Shown one piece after another: positions 51,220-63,000 of a stretch of DNA of 64,000 bases. Below the pieces are notes generated by a model. The model ran no database searches. It had not been told where the DNA came from and was given only the letters and a program-made list of their open reading frames with translations. Source of the stretch: Kuschelorhynchus macadamiae (lineage: Eukaryota > Arthropoda > Insecta > Coleoptera > Curculionidae); contig JAUTXW010001609.1 of NCBI GenBank assembly GCA_030620095.1, positions 1 to 64,000 of the forward strand. The letters run 5' to 3'. Within the stretch, counting starts at the first letter, position 1, and each line of letters starts with the position of its first letter. The translations under genes were made by a program, and so were the position numbers.

Positions 51220-53930
51220 TTTCGAATAATATTCATTATTTAAAAAATATATTTTAGTACTACAAAAATTTGTTTTCAAGTCTTGTGAATAAATTAAATC
51301 TGGAAATTTGGCAGGGTTACGTAAATTTGCATCTATATTATTTCAAACAAACTAATTGGGAATAACCTGTCTTGATTTTCCACACTCCGCTCCGATTTTA
51401 TTTTTTCCTCACGTCGTCGCGGTCGGTCCAACGTTATCAAAAATCAAAATTTATATAATAATGAAAAATTGATTGGCATTGTTAAATTAATACTTTAACA
51501 GAAATTATTATTCATTCATTCATTATCATTCGCTGACAATCGATAACCATATATTGATACGATAACCGTATATTGATATTTAGCCAAAACTTAATACGAA
51601 TTTTCTACCTCTTTATCCCAATGTGATTGCACCATTCGGCTTGTCACAACAAATATAGGATTAGTCTTACAACTAATTCTCAAATTAATATGCACACAAA
51701 TAACTGGGCCTAATATTAATTGATAGCCGCGCTTTAAAAAAACTAGACTTAAATTTATTTAAATCTGAAAGAAACTATTTTTGAGACTTAATCCTTTAAG
51801 CTCCACAGATATGTCACATTGTAAGCAAATTAGTCAGGGCTCTTTGTTAACGGTACTTTTTTTACCTATTTCGGTAAAAAAATCAAAATCTAACGAAATA
51901 GTATAATAATTGTATTGTCAGATTAGATATATAAATATAAGATATATAAATTTCACTCGTAACATGTAAGGCCAGTCTAGAGACGTAGTGATCAAGTTTG
52001 TTAAACTAAGTTACCAAGGTTAATGTCCTACTACATGGGTTCAACTGGACCAAAAGGGTTTTTTTGATCGGGCAGAGATTTACCGGCTGTGTTGATTAGT
52101 ACTGCGCAGGATACACAAACTTAACGGCCAATTGTCGCGTCAGAGTTTGCCGGATTCAGGCAGCGGACGTATGTGATAATGAGAAATTCAAATAGAAATA
52201 CTATAGGTTCTGGTATTATCTATTTAGGATTCTGTCAAAGATGTGATAAAGTTATTAAAAAAAATGGTTGATAAAATTAACATTTATTTTGGTACCTAAC
52301 TATTTAGTATAGGTTTTTCTAATTATCCAGTATAGTTTTTTACAAATAAAAGCTATATTTTCTCTAATATTCTAATACAATCTTTTTGCGTGCTCATCAC
52401 TATTAAAACTGTACCTTTCAAGAATATTATCTAGGCATATTGCATTGTATTTCCTGGTAGTAAAGTTATATATGTTTTCGGTGTTTTGTTCCAAGAAAAT
52501 TTTGCTATCGTTTCAAATAAATGTCAAGCGGATTTTCTATATCCTTCAAGGTTGTTGCCAAATGGGATGTTGCTAAAAAAATTATGAAATAAGAACCGGC
52601 AAAAATCTCTTCTTCGGATCACCGATTTGGGTTTTTTTAATAAAAGAAAAAACGCCCTTTTTTATTAATAATCTCTAGAAATTTTTTCGTAGGTCTATAG
52701 TGAGGCAGCAGTGAGGCAACCCAGTAGCGTATGGTCAAATTTTTTCAGGATGGCGTTTTGTTTCTGACTGACTGACTGACTGAACAAGAGGTCCTGACTT
52801 CTGTACTCCGATGTTAAAAAACGTAATCTGCGTCTTCATGGAGATGAAAGAAAAAAATGTGACTAAAAAAAAGTTTCAGTTTTTGGTATTTTTTTATATA
52901 TTGCACAAACATAGCATAACTCTTTTAGGGTTGAGGACGCAGGGACCCTTTTAGCTTAGGGGTGCGTGTGACAATGACAAAGTCGTCAACGTTGCTAGTC
53001 CGCCACTGAAGCAGCCAATAAAGAGAAAAGCCCAATTTTACAACTAAAAAAAATGTATTATACATTTTAATATATTTCTACTTATGATATGAAGCGGCGG
53101 CAAAGACAACGTTGTAACCAACATTTAAAAATTCAGTATATGCGAAAAACCCTTCATATGTTAAAAGTAAATTTTCAGTGCTAGACAATGTTTTTGAGGT
53201 ACTTTATTTGAATTAAGCAATATTTTTAACCAAATGATATTATATCCAGGGTCTTAGCACATTTTGCCTTCTTTTTGTAAACAATGTGTTTGATTTTTCG
53301 GTACTTATCTTGTTCCATAAGGATACCGTGAGCTTAAATTTGGAATTTTGTTATTTATGCAAACCTGAAAAATCTTTAAAATTCTTCCCTTGTATGCACA
53401 AAACGTAGAAAGGTTTGCTGTCTCTTGCGTTATTCTACCCACTCAAATGGTACGAATACCTTCGAAGTCTCTTTCTTTTTCTCTATAAAGAAAAGTCTAT
53501 ATCGCAAGGCGGCAAGCTGTGTTCAGTTGAGAGGATGTTTTGGTGCACTTCTGTGGTTCCACTAGAATGCCAATCAGCACTACCTTAGTAAAATAATGTT
53601 TGTTTCTCATTGAACCAATAAAATGAATAAAGACCGAACCTGACGTTCAACACAAACAGAAAATTTTGGAATACAATTCTCGCGAGATATTAGTTACAAC
53701 GTTTTCTTTTTGTTCTCTCACCTTCTTTGGAGTATCCAAAGCTGGTGTTATCCTTCTGGGTTTGCTTACATATTTTTCTTTTTTTTTATTTTATTTATCT
53801 TTCTTTTAGTTTGCTACCACTCAGATAAGGGGTCTATCTGAATATTGAAAAATGTAACTTTACATTTGACCTTAAATTACGAATCTTTTCCATTAGTGAG
53901 CAAAAAATTCCTTTGATGCAAATATTTTGT
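51220..53930. other. AT-rich spacer
   Basis: No gene recognised. A (CTGA)n run of about five units lies near 52755-52780. 51540-51580 has two ATATTGAT(A)CGATAACC words. Nothing else stands out. Confidence 0.4.
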
Positions 53931-53937
53931 CCCCAAA

Positions 53938-54337
53938 ATTATACAATTAAACGAACTTACATGTGACGTTCAATTGTAATTGTATAAAGCGCACAGTTCG
54001 AAGATATATTTAATATAACCATGTAGTCCGCCCCTGCGCGACTCGCTACACACGATTTATTAGACTCTAATATTCAGATAAAAAAAATCCATTCAATCAT
54101 CCTGTACCCCGTGCCCAGAGTGACCTCATTTCGTTTAAAGATGCTTAAATAATTGCCTTAGGGGATGTGTTTGTCAGTGTTCGCTGATAAAAATATTTTG
54201 GGATGGGAGGGTTAATATATCTTCGGACTGTGCGCTTTATACAAATACAATTGAACGTCACACGTAAGTTCGTTTAATTGTATAATTGTATTACAGCGCA
54301 CAGTCCGAAGATATATTTAATATAACCATGTAGTTGT
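53938..54337. repeat. compound inverted and direct repeat at the DIRS 3' end
   Basis: Segment X (53938-54033: ATTATACAATTAAACGAACT ... AAGCGCACAGTTCGAAGATA ... CCATGTAGT) reappears inverted at 54213-54285 and partly in direct orientation at 54286-54337. The inverted and direct pieces form a perfect stem (TATCTTCGGACTGTGCGCT and its complement) near 54216 and 54294. X and its inverse bracket the left inverted terminal repeat of the DIRS-like element (54065-54132). This could be the internal complementary region known in DIRS elements, or a separate small inverted-repeat element. Confidence 0.7.
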
Positions 54338-54776
54338 TTAAAGAACAAGTAAATCTGTACAATTTTATTTCAGTTTTCAGTCGTAGGGATATTGCTTGCT
54401 TAAGCGTTTAATTGGTTTCTTTCCGGCAGTGACCCTTTTGAGTTAGGCGGTCTAATTTATTACATTATGGATAAAATTTCGTCGTATCGTATTTATCTTT
54501 ATCCATGACATGCCGGCTAGATAGGATTTTTATATTTGTATAGTTAGCCAGCAAGCACATAATGAGTGTAAGGTTATTTTTATTTTATCTATGAAAAAGA
54601 GAACTCGTTTCCGGTAATTCCATAAACAAATGTATTGAAACTATAAATATAAATTTGTAATATTGCAAATTTGCTTTAGTATAAACATAAGCAAGTAAAC
54701 TATCTAAACATTCTAACATAAAAGGAAGAAAAATAATAATACAATTAAATTATACCTAACCTTAGATTTTTGCCAC

Positions 54777-55640
54777 AGATTAGACTATAGTTTTGGCATA
54801 TTCATTTAATCTACTCAAAGGTCTATTATAGAATTTCGCAAAGGTGGAAGAGTTTTCTGACCAACCTGCAGTGCGAAAGATAGTATCTGTAGACAAACCT
54901 TGTCTATATGCAAATGAGGTGGAGGCATAACGAATAGAATGAGGTTTAATCTGAGTGGAGTCAACCCCTGCGATTTGAAGTGTATTTTTCACCCACCTAC
55001 TTAATGTCTGTTTAGAGGCAGCTTTGAAGAGTTTTTTAAAGGTGATAAATAAATGTTCTACGTTTCTTCGTAATTGTTGTGTTACATTCAAATAATGTTT
55101 TAAAATTGATTCACACACAGAGAAGGGTTCTCGGCAAATTTTGGGATTTGTAAACATGGATTTGCTTTACCAAAACGGGTTGTCTTAATTGTATCGGATA
55201 TAAATATCTGGTAACCTGAAGGAGACTCAATAATATTTTTTAATTTTATAAGTAACAATGTTTGAATTCTTTGACCAGTGATTAGACCTAGTAGCAACAG
55301 CAATTTATAGGATAGATATTTAAGTGAACTTGATTCCATATTTTGAATTTTTTCAAGTACTGGTTTGGGGTCCCAGGTAACTTCGTATCTGGGTTTTGAT
55401 GGCGCTATTCTTGAGACATCCTTCATAAATCTTTTAATTCTAAAATCGCTACCTACATCCCCTTGCATATTAGTAACAAGGCTGATCTATGTGAATTTAA
55501 GGTCCCATATGTATATTTCTTATCAACTAAGAATTCTTGCAGAAATCTTATTATACAACAAATTAAAGCTTGCTTAAAGCATGTATTGTACTGCTTTAGT
55601 GTCGAAGATAACAGGGACAGAAATGTTGTTTCTAGGGCAC
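54777..55640 (-). pseudogene. DIRS tyrosine recombinase remnant
   Basis: Two overlapping frames. 55468-55100 has KYLSYKLLLLLGLITGQRIQ TL (first catalytic Arg in TGQR) and GYQIFISDTIKTTR. 55157-54780 has SRWVKNTLQIAGVD, IKPHSIRYASTSFAYRQG (H-x-x-R) and TIFRTAGWSENSSTFAKFYN (Trp and nucleophile-region Tyr). These form the R-HxxR-W/H-Y set of tyrosine recombinases, which integrate circular retroelement DNA. The break near 55110-55150 is a single frame change, so all catalytic residues survive in pieces. N-terminal sequence upstream of 55468 is degraded to ~55640. Confidence 0.9.
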
Positions 55641-55644
55641 ACTC

Positions 55645-56830
55645 AGGTAGACCTTTCGAGCGGAATGCTTCCCTGATAACTTCGCTGCTACCATGGAAAG
55701 GTTGGGTGCTGGTGGGTGAGTCTTGCTGAAATGAGAATATAAAAGACTTTCATTAGGAACTAATACAAGCTGTTCACTGATTAACAATTTTAAAAATAAG
55801 CGAAACCATGACTGGGAGGGCCAGTTCGGGATGAGGATAACGCCTTCTGCCTGATCAGAAATGATTTTTTGTAAGAACCAAGGAAAACGGCGGAAATGCA
55901 TAGAAATAGAAATTATTCCATGGCATTGTAAAGGCATCTGTTGCTATAGAGCCTTTATCGCCTCTCCAAGATACAAATTTAGTGCATTTAAAATTTTGAG
56001 ACGAGGCAAATAAGTCGATATCTGGTATTCCAAATGTCTTTATAATACGGAAAAAGGCATAATCCGCCAAGATCCATTCTGTTTCAGTAGGAAGCCTCCT
56101 TGATTCTTTATCAGCCTTATAGTTGTCCTCTGATTTAATATGGACCCCAAAAAGCCAAATATTTCGCTCTTCAGACACTAAATTATTTAAATGTACAAAT
56201 TTTACACTACCCTTTTTACCGACATATGCTACCGCTGTGGTGTTGTCAGATCGAATAAGTATATTACAGTTTCTTAAAGGAGAGGCAAACTTTTGAAGAC
56301 CATAAAAAATTGCTTTCAGTTCTAGGACCTTTATGTGACAATTTTTTTTTAAAGGTGACCATTAGCCATGGCATCCCTTTCTTGACCATACTCCCCAGCC
56401 TGAAGTTGACATTTCTAATTCGAATTTATCTTTTTTAATATTTCTAATTCGAATTTATCTTTTTTAATATCGTTATAGCAAGTTAAATTGTGGGTAGACC
56501 ACCACGTAAGATCAGGTATGACATTGCTAGATAAAGAAAATTTCCCATTATAGTTTCCTTTATGTTTAATAAGGGCCAAAAATGTCTCCCTTTCAAGTGA
56601 CTTGGTGTAGAGCCATCTATATTTTGTGGCAGGACAGGCTGAAACTAATAGCCCAATGAATTTGGCAAATTTTTGTATGGTATGAGTTTTATTGTTTATC
56701 AAATATTCTACCCATTTTTTAATGTCGCTTCTTTTTTCTTTAGTTAAAGATATGGTCATATTAAGACTGTCAAATATAAAACCAAAAAATTTAGATTTAG
56801 TTTGATGTAACAGGGTTTTTTTCAAAGTTT
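55645..56830 (-). pseudogene. DIRS RNase H and post-RNase H region
   Basis: Minus strand: KKTLLHQTKSKFFGFIFDS (56825 onward), SLTKEKRSDIKKWVEYL, IGLLVSACPATKYRWLYTK, NVIPDLTWWSTHNLTCY, then a 29-bp direct duplication (56412-56440 and 56441-56469) that breaks the frame. After it come GWGVWSRKGCHG, KVLELKAIFYGLQKFA (Glu), ILIRSDNTTAVAYVGKKG (Asp), EDNYKADKESR (last Asp), GIPDIDLFASSQNFKCTKF and WNNFYFYAFPPFSL. 55937-55632 continues VLQKIISDQAEGVILIPNWP-like sequence in another frame. This is the usual RNase H plus linker part of DIRS pol; no methyltransferase motif was recognised. Confidence 0.85.
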
Positions 56831-56849
56831 ATTATCAGGCCTAAGGACT

Positions 56850-57443
56850 CAAATCATTCTATACAGATATATACATATTTTAAACATTCTTTGTATGATT
56901 TTCCCATAATAAGAAAATCGTCGAATTCAAATAATTTACTATTAAAAGAAAATCTTAAATATTTCCTGTAATTTACTAGGAAATAAACATCTTTTAGGTC
57001 AATGGATGCCATTAAAAACGTACGTTAAACGTACCCTTTAAAAGTAGTCTGATACCGTTCTAATATCTTCAAGTTTAAAATGTGGTGTCAAAAACAAATT
57101 TATTAAAATGTTTTAAGTTTAATATAAATCGCCTTTTTCCATTAGGGTTTTGTGCTAAAAAATACCTGAGATGAAACTGATTCCTAACTGGTTTACAATG
57201 TTTTATGGGGCCTAACGACTGCGGGTTAGTAATAGCTACCCTTAGTTCATTGGCTTCTGAGGTAGATAATTTTGGCGAAATTGGAGGTTTCTTTTGAACA
57301 GGTGCCCGAATAAATGGTATTTTATAACCCTTTATCCATTTTAAAATTACAGTTAATTTACACCAGTTGGAATAAAAAATGTTTAATCTACCTGCAATGT
57401 TCGTAAAGTTGTTATTACCTACTGATATTTCTTCTATCTCCAC
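56850..57443 (-). pseudogene. DIRS reverse transcriptase remnant with palm deletion
   Basis: 57443-57075 gives NIAGRLNIFYSNWCKLT, LKWIKGYKIPFIRAPV, HCKPVRNQFHLRYFLAQNPN and GKRRFILNLKHFNKFV. It continues in another frame as ASIDLKDVYFLVNYRKYLRF (motif A Asp) and SKLFEF fused directly to DDFLIMGKSYKECLKYV. Related proteins have a stretch with a PFGLxxAP word between EF and DDF, so a segment of the palm, including the first residues of motif C, is deleted near 56925. The RT cannot work. A stop-rich join leads into the RNase H part. Confidence 0.85.
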
Positions 57444-57599
57444 CGAGTGTTCTAATTTTTCCTGTTCTTGTTGTAGTAATCCTTCTTGTGCCCCTTTTGG
57501 TAACTCGTTTTCCGGTGGTAATCTACATAACGAGTAGGGCGTGGCTGGTTTAAAGATTGTTTGGTATTTATTTTACCTGTTTTAATTTGAACTTTTTGG

Positions 57600-58528
57600 C
57601 CTAATTTTTTTGATGTTGAGGGCCTAACTTGACTAGTGCTAGTATGTTGTTTCTAGTGACTTAAGTTCTTTGATTTTTTCCGCCAAATCTGACCCCAAGA
57701 AAAATTCACCAGGCGTCGTTCTTTCCCCTATGTCTTTGAATTTTGGATTCAATAAAGGATATATAAACTGTTTTTTCTTTTTTCTGTTTTCTCTTCTCTT
57801 CTCCTCTTTGTCCACGCCCTCCTCTCGGTTTAAAATAATATTCATGGCCTTGCCTAAAGCAGAAAGGCAAATACCTAAATGGTTTTGGTATTCAGCGTGA
57901 TTATGATCTCTTTCTTGATTTGGACCTGAAATTGAGAACTTCAGCTCCGGATTTATCTTGGGAGCGAGTAAATTTATATGTTCAAAGCAAGTTGTCTACT
58001 TCCTCAGTGGGTAGACCGTGAATCAAAAAATGATTCCATCGCGAGACCAAGGCCTGGTGGAGATCAAAATGTTTGTTTTTCTTTACGTTAGGATTGGATC
58101 CTAAAATTTTAGCATATTTTTCTGGACGGTTTTCATTTTCATTTTCTAGAATTCCTTCATTGGACGAAGGTAAAAACATGTTCAGGATCGCCCAACTCGC
58201 TTGCATGTGTAAGTGACTCGCCAAAATCGGGCTCGTACAGAGATCGGCCCACGTAATCGTGGCTATAAACTGATCCCGTGTCGTACAGATCACGGGGGCC
58301 AGTAATAGATAAGACTGTTGGAGATCGGCCTCGTCGAGATGTTGGTGTTAAGCCTGAAGTTTCTTTTGATTTAAGAGTGATAATTGGACTTCGGCTTCGA
58401 CGAGTTGAAGGAGTAAGGCCTCCAAGCCTGCTACCAGGTGATGCCCAGTTTCTTGAATGAGAACGCTTTCTATTCTTGGAGTGTTGTCCCATAATTAAAT
58501 ATTCACACACAAACACAGAACACAGCAC
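57600..58528 (-). pseudogene. DIRS Gag-like ORFs
   Basis: 58528-58157 encodes a Ser/Arg-rich N-terminus (MGQHSKNRKRSHSRN, TPSTRRSRSP, TPTSRRGRSP). 58293-57982 continues in a second frame with WAILNMFLPSSNEGILENEN and SRWNHFLIHGLPTEEVD. 57845-57639 has REEGVDKEEKRRENRKKKKQ and EFFLGSDLAEKIKELKSLET. They lie upstream of RT on the same strand, where DIRS elements carry their structural protein. The basic repeats suggest nucleic-acid binding; no zinc finger is seen. The true start is probably the Met at MGQHSKN (~58492). Confidence 0.65.
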
Positions 58529-58645
58529 TCACAGACGGTACCGGCTGTAGCGAACGCACGAGAACGAATGAGGTCACTCTGGGCACGGGATACAGGATGA
58601 TGGAATGGAAATTTTTTCATCTGAATATTAGAGCTTAACTTGAGC

Positions 58646-58892
58646 CTTAATAATATCGCTTATTCAAAGTATCGATGATTCAAAAAAGGGTTATAGAAGT
58701 GTTCGATCTATATTGCCCACCCTTAGCGATGATAAGATACAGAATACCAAAATCGTCATATGGACTTTGTTTTTCAATTTTTTTTAGTCTCAGAAAACCA
58801 TTCGATATTTGATATGTCCTTCTAGGACAGGAGCTGTAGGCGTGGATATGCCACCTTTCTGCTGTGCACTTCAATGTTGTACTGATTTAAAT
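58646..58892 (+). repeat. dispersed direct repeat, copy 1
   Basis: GCTTATTCAAAGTATCGAT, ATTGCCCACCCTTAGCGATG and GGATATGCCACCTTTCTGCT occur in the same order at 59742-60015. Copy 1 abuts the right end of the DIRS element within a dozen bases. Confidence 0.85.
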
Positions 58893-58899
58893 AGGAGGT

Positions 58900-59500
58900 A
58901 AAAGTCATTCGACACTATTTTGCATATAAAAAGGTCTTATTATTTTTAAGGCAAATTGATTTGCTACTGACATTTCTATAGGCAAGTACTTGTTACAATT
59001 AGAAATTATGGATATTAAATAAAGCGCACCTTCAATGTCAATATTTTGTATCTAAAATGATTAATTTCTTTGGAGTTCTCGTACTTAACTGTCGTGATTG
59101 GGATCCAAAGAAATATACTTTCAGCTAGCATACCATCAATGTTTCAGATTTTTCCTCTGCCTTATTTACATGCTTTGCACATTTAGCCCATTTTTGGGAA
59201 TCGACTTAACACCTTTATAATTTTTTTTATAGTGAGTTATTTAATAATACCATGTTTTCTCCAAGAAGTACGTTGTCAATAATGATTACCCACTGTCGAC
59301 TAATAGGGGTTTCCTTTAGATTTATATGTGGTACTTTTTCCTCATGGAATCCTCTGTACATGGTTAACTTTCCCATTGACATTGGCTGTCTTAAGCGAAG
59401 CGAGGGGAAGTTTCAATTCCTGTTACGAATTGTGGGGTATTTGGCTTCTGCTTAGCAATCTAGCCCCTACTAGTTTCATTCCACTGACAGTGAGATAGCG
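58900..59500. other. spacer with one unassigned minus-strand ORF
   Basis: On the minus strand 59455-59215 reads without stops through FPSLRLRQPMSMGKLTMYRG and ISRQWVIIIDNVLLGENMVL. I do not recognise it; it could be a degraded element protein. The plus-strand ORF 59252-59455 overlaps it. Confidence 0.35.
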
Positions 59501-59514
59501 ATGATCAGGAAGGG

Positions 59515-59845
59515 GCGATTATCTACATCAATAATCAGTATCAATTATCGAAAATAATCGATTTTTTCGAATAATCGATTTTTCGAATTAATCGACTTTT
59601 GACAGTAATTTAAACGAAAAAAATCGATTAATCGAATATGTTCGTAATCAAATAACCCATTTTTTTAAATTGATATCGATTATTAATAATTAATTAATAG
59701 CTTAGCTGATTTTGTTGCAATTTAGTTATACTTTTATTAATATCGCTTATTCAAAATATCGATTATTCGTAAAGATCTAGCGATTCATCAATATATTGAT
59801 TAATCAGTTAAAAAAAAAGATTATTGGATTAATCGATCTTTATTG
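59515..59845. repeat. ATCGATTA-rich low-complexity segment
   Basis: Dense AATCGATTTT, TTCGAATAATCGA and TTAATCGAT words in both orientations, forming many small palindromes. It forms the left part of repeat copy 2 and is absent or reduced in copy 1. Confidence 0.7.
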
Positions 59846-60015
59846 CCCATCCCTAGCGATGATAGGATAAAGTACTGGATGGTCATGTAAACTTTCTATT
59901 TCAATTTTTTTAGCGTCACAGAACCATTCGGTATGTGATATTTCCACCTCGGATACGATGTAAGCTGTAGCCAGGATATGCCACCTTTCTGCTGTACACT
60001 TAAATGTTGTGTCAT
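59742..60015 (+). repeat. dispersed direct repeat, copy 2
   Basis: Second copy of 58646-58892, about 80% identical by eye, with an expanded ATCGATTA segment near the start. Confidence 0.85.
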
Positions 60016-60019
60016 AGCA

Positions 60020-63000
60020 TTTTAAAAAATTCTTGAGTCTTTGGGTGCTGAAAAAATATTTTAGAAGAAAGCCTATGCGGCTCTAAAATTAATGGCCATC
60101 ACTGTTGCCCTCTACAAAACTCGATTTAAAAAAAACTATCTTCTCGAATCAATTCAATAACTAGTGATAACAAAATCGAAATATTTGAATTTTTTTTTTT
60201 TATTAGGCAAATACTGTGGTAAATTAAATTTGGTTTACTTTTTGCTGCATATAGTTACCGCATATTTATACGCATTTAAAGCCAGTTTTTCTATAGAAAT
60301 GCCTAAGTATATCTTGCAGGTATTCAACTATCTAGTCTGAAATATTTCACCACTTTTTACGAAATTGCAATTCTAGAATTATACTATCAATTGCATCTTT
60401 TGCGTTTTTTTACAAACGATACACCCAATTAAACGGCAAATAAACCTCAATTGATGTAATACAGAAAATATATCGATATGTTGCGTATCCTCGTACTGAT
60501 TTTATTTGCTATAAATCGTGACCGCTGACGGCTTACACATAGGTTACCTTGTCACAATTACTGATATCTCTTTTTTCAGCTTGTTTACAAATTTACAAGT
60601 ACTAAATTACTTGGTCAATTTTTTATGCTGAATAAATCTCAAGCAAAAAAAAATGTGCCTGTTATATCCATTTAAAAGCCTCTAATTTGCACGGAGAATT
60701 TCAAAAATATTTTAAAAACCAGTGTTTAAGTTTAATTTTATTATTGCTGTGGCCTTAAAATGTTAAACTTCTGGTATATCAGGTTAGCAAAAGTTCGCAA
60801 TTAATTTGAAATAATGTTTTCCTCGGTGCACAACTGGAGCGTCTAATATTGAACCGTATTTTGTACAGGAATATTTATGATGTCCTTTCTTTACTTAAGG
60901 ATAGAAAAATAATACAAGGATTTTTCCTTAAAAACTGAATTTTGACTTCTTGATTTTCTTAATTTATTTAATTTTATTCCGAAACTTTTTGCTACGATCC
61001 TTTTCCTAGCTAAAGTGGGTAAGTCAAATAAGTAAAACTGTCAATAATTTTTAACAGCTGTTTCACCTAGTTCCATATGTATATGAGAGTTGTGACCATC
61101 GTATATCAGTAGGTACGGAAAGTTAACCAAACTCCATCTTCCCAGATGACAAACAATTATTCCTAGCATTAACGGAGCCCCCTACACATCTTGCTTGTAA
61201 AGTGGAGGCTTTTATAATTAATATACAGCATTGCAAAAACTAAGTACCGTGTAGGAAGCTTTGGTGACACTGTAGGATATCTGGATCCCCTTTTGCAACG
61301 GATCCTATGCTAACCTGCATATGTCTGGACGGGGTGTCTTATTATATTATTTTTTAAGTCTAATTTGCTAAGTAAATCATCAAATTTAGTATAAAAGTCA
61401 TTCATAACCGTCAAAAGAACCACCAAATCTTATTTATTTCTGCTTTCTAACGTTTTTTAAATAATGCGCACCAGTCGTTTCCAGGAGACCAGCAGCCAAA
61501 AGGATTTGGTCGATCCATTTATCTGCAGAAGTCTTGAACAGTTAATTTTAATTATCAAAGCCGTATCCCCAATGTTTCAGTTTTATCAAGAAATAAGCTG
61601 GGAGTTCTTCCTCTTTTAGTTCAATACAATAGTCCTACTTTTTGCTCTTAAATAGTTTTACGTGGTTCATTAAGGTATTATAAAATACCTCTTCCTTCCG
61701 AAAAGTTTGATATCACGCACTCTAATATTACATGAACTCTTTCTTCTAAAAAAGCAAAAATATGTAGTGTTACTTATACTTATACCTATATTACTTATTG
61801 TTACGCATAATAAGTCCGCATCATCTAGACATCCATGATTCAAACAGTTGACGGTGTGACTATGGCTACAGCGGGAAATGTAAATAAAATATAAATAAAC
61901 TGATAGTTTGGAAAAGAGCATTATAAATTCACGAAAAATGTTAATTCTTGGACATTAGAAACATGCATTCTTTATAATAAATGAACATTTAATTAAACAT
62001 AGTATGCTATGACCGAGACGGTACGAAACAGCCGTATTAAGGCGGCCTTGAAAACAAAACAGTGTTAACAATTTTGATAATCGTCTTTATTATTATACGC
62101 ATTTTTATCCAAGTATAAGTACCTAATTGTATTAGTGGTTTGTTTGAAACTGATTTAAAGTTTTGTATCAAAACATGGAAAATTAATTTTTACTTTTTGT
62201 TTAATTAATTTATTACAAAGCAAATATTCGCTTGCTTACTTACTTATTTGAATTTTATAATTAAATATTCAAAATAACGTTGGTAGACATTAACCAGTAG
62301 TTGGAAGTTCTAACAGCATATCATCCAGATTAATTTCTACGCCGCAAACCGGTATGCAAAGCAAATTTAATATCTGCTGGGGTTAATCCTGAGACAAGCG
62401 TAATGAGGTTCAAATTCAAGCGCTTTTTAAAACAACCCGTCTATAAATAAAGCAAAACTGACACATATAAGTATGCTGATCTCAGCTTTGATTATACGCT
62501 GCCTTTATCGACCTTCTCATTAAAGTAATAATTTTTTGATATTTAACACCTCAAATTGCAGACCTGTATTGTGTTTGATCGATCTAACACATGGATTAAA
62601 CTGTTTAATAAGCTAAAATTGGCGTGTACACGACACATCTTAAGAGAGTAATTTCGCCTGTAATTTTATATACGAGCATAGCGAAGATGAGTCATGAACT
62701 CCCGCTGGTTGTCAGGCTAGGATTTAGAATGTATTTTCTTATTTGTAGTTTTTAGAAAAACTACCTGGTTTGGATTAAATCATAAAACATTCATGTGAAA
62801 AATAAAAAAAATATGAAATTTAGGAGGGTACTAATGTCTTTATACTTTTAATATGCTGCAAAAATATGAAATTATCTGTAACATTATGTTACGTTCACTT
62901 CTATAATTAAATTAGAATACAACCGCAACACAAATTCAGCATTTTTATTAAGGTAACTGAAATTTGGAACTTTCTAAGGCTAGTCCTATGATATGTGTTT

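Larger units (their letters stand above)
54065..58634 (-). mobile_element. DIRS-like tyrosine-recombinase retroelement
   Basis: 54065-54132 (CTCTAATATTCAGATAAAAA ... GTGCCCAGAGTGACCTCATT) and 58567-58634 are inverted copies of each other, about 85% identical, and frame ~4.4 kb of minus-strand coding sequence. The order is Gag-like (58.5-57.6 kb), RT (57.4-56.9 kb), RNase H (56.8-55.9 kb) and tyrosine recombinase (55.5-54.8 kb). Inverted terminal repeats plus RT, RNase H and a recombinase instead of an integrase are diagnostic of DIRS elements, which integrate a circular DNA by site-specific recombination. Multiple frameshifts and an internal RT deletion show this copy is inactive. Confidence 0.9.

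Noticed and set aside
58278..58460. Plus-strand ORF opposite the Gag-like ORF
   Set aside because: Overlaps the Ser/Arg-rich minus-strand ORF upstream of DIRS RT; no motif of its own.
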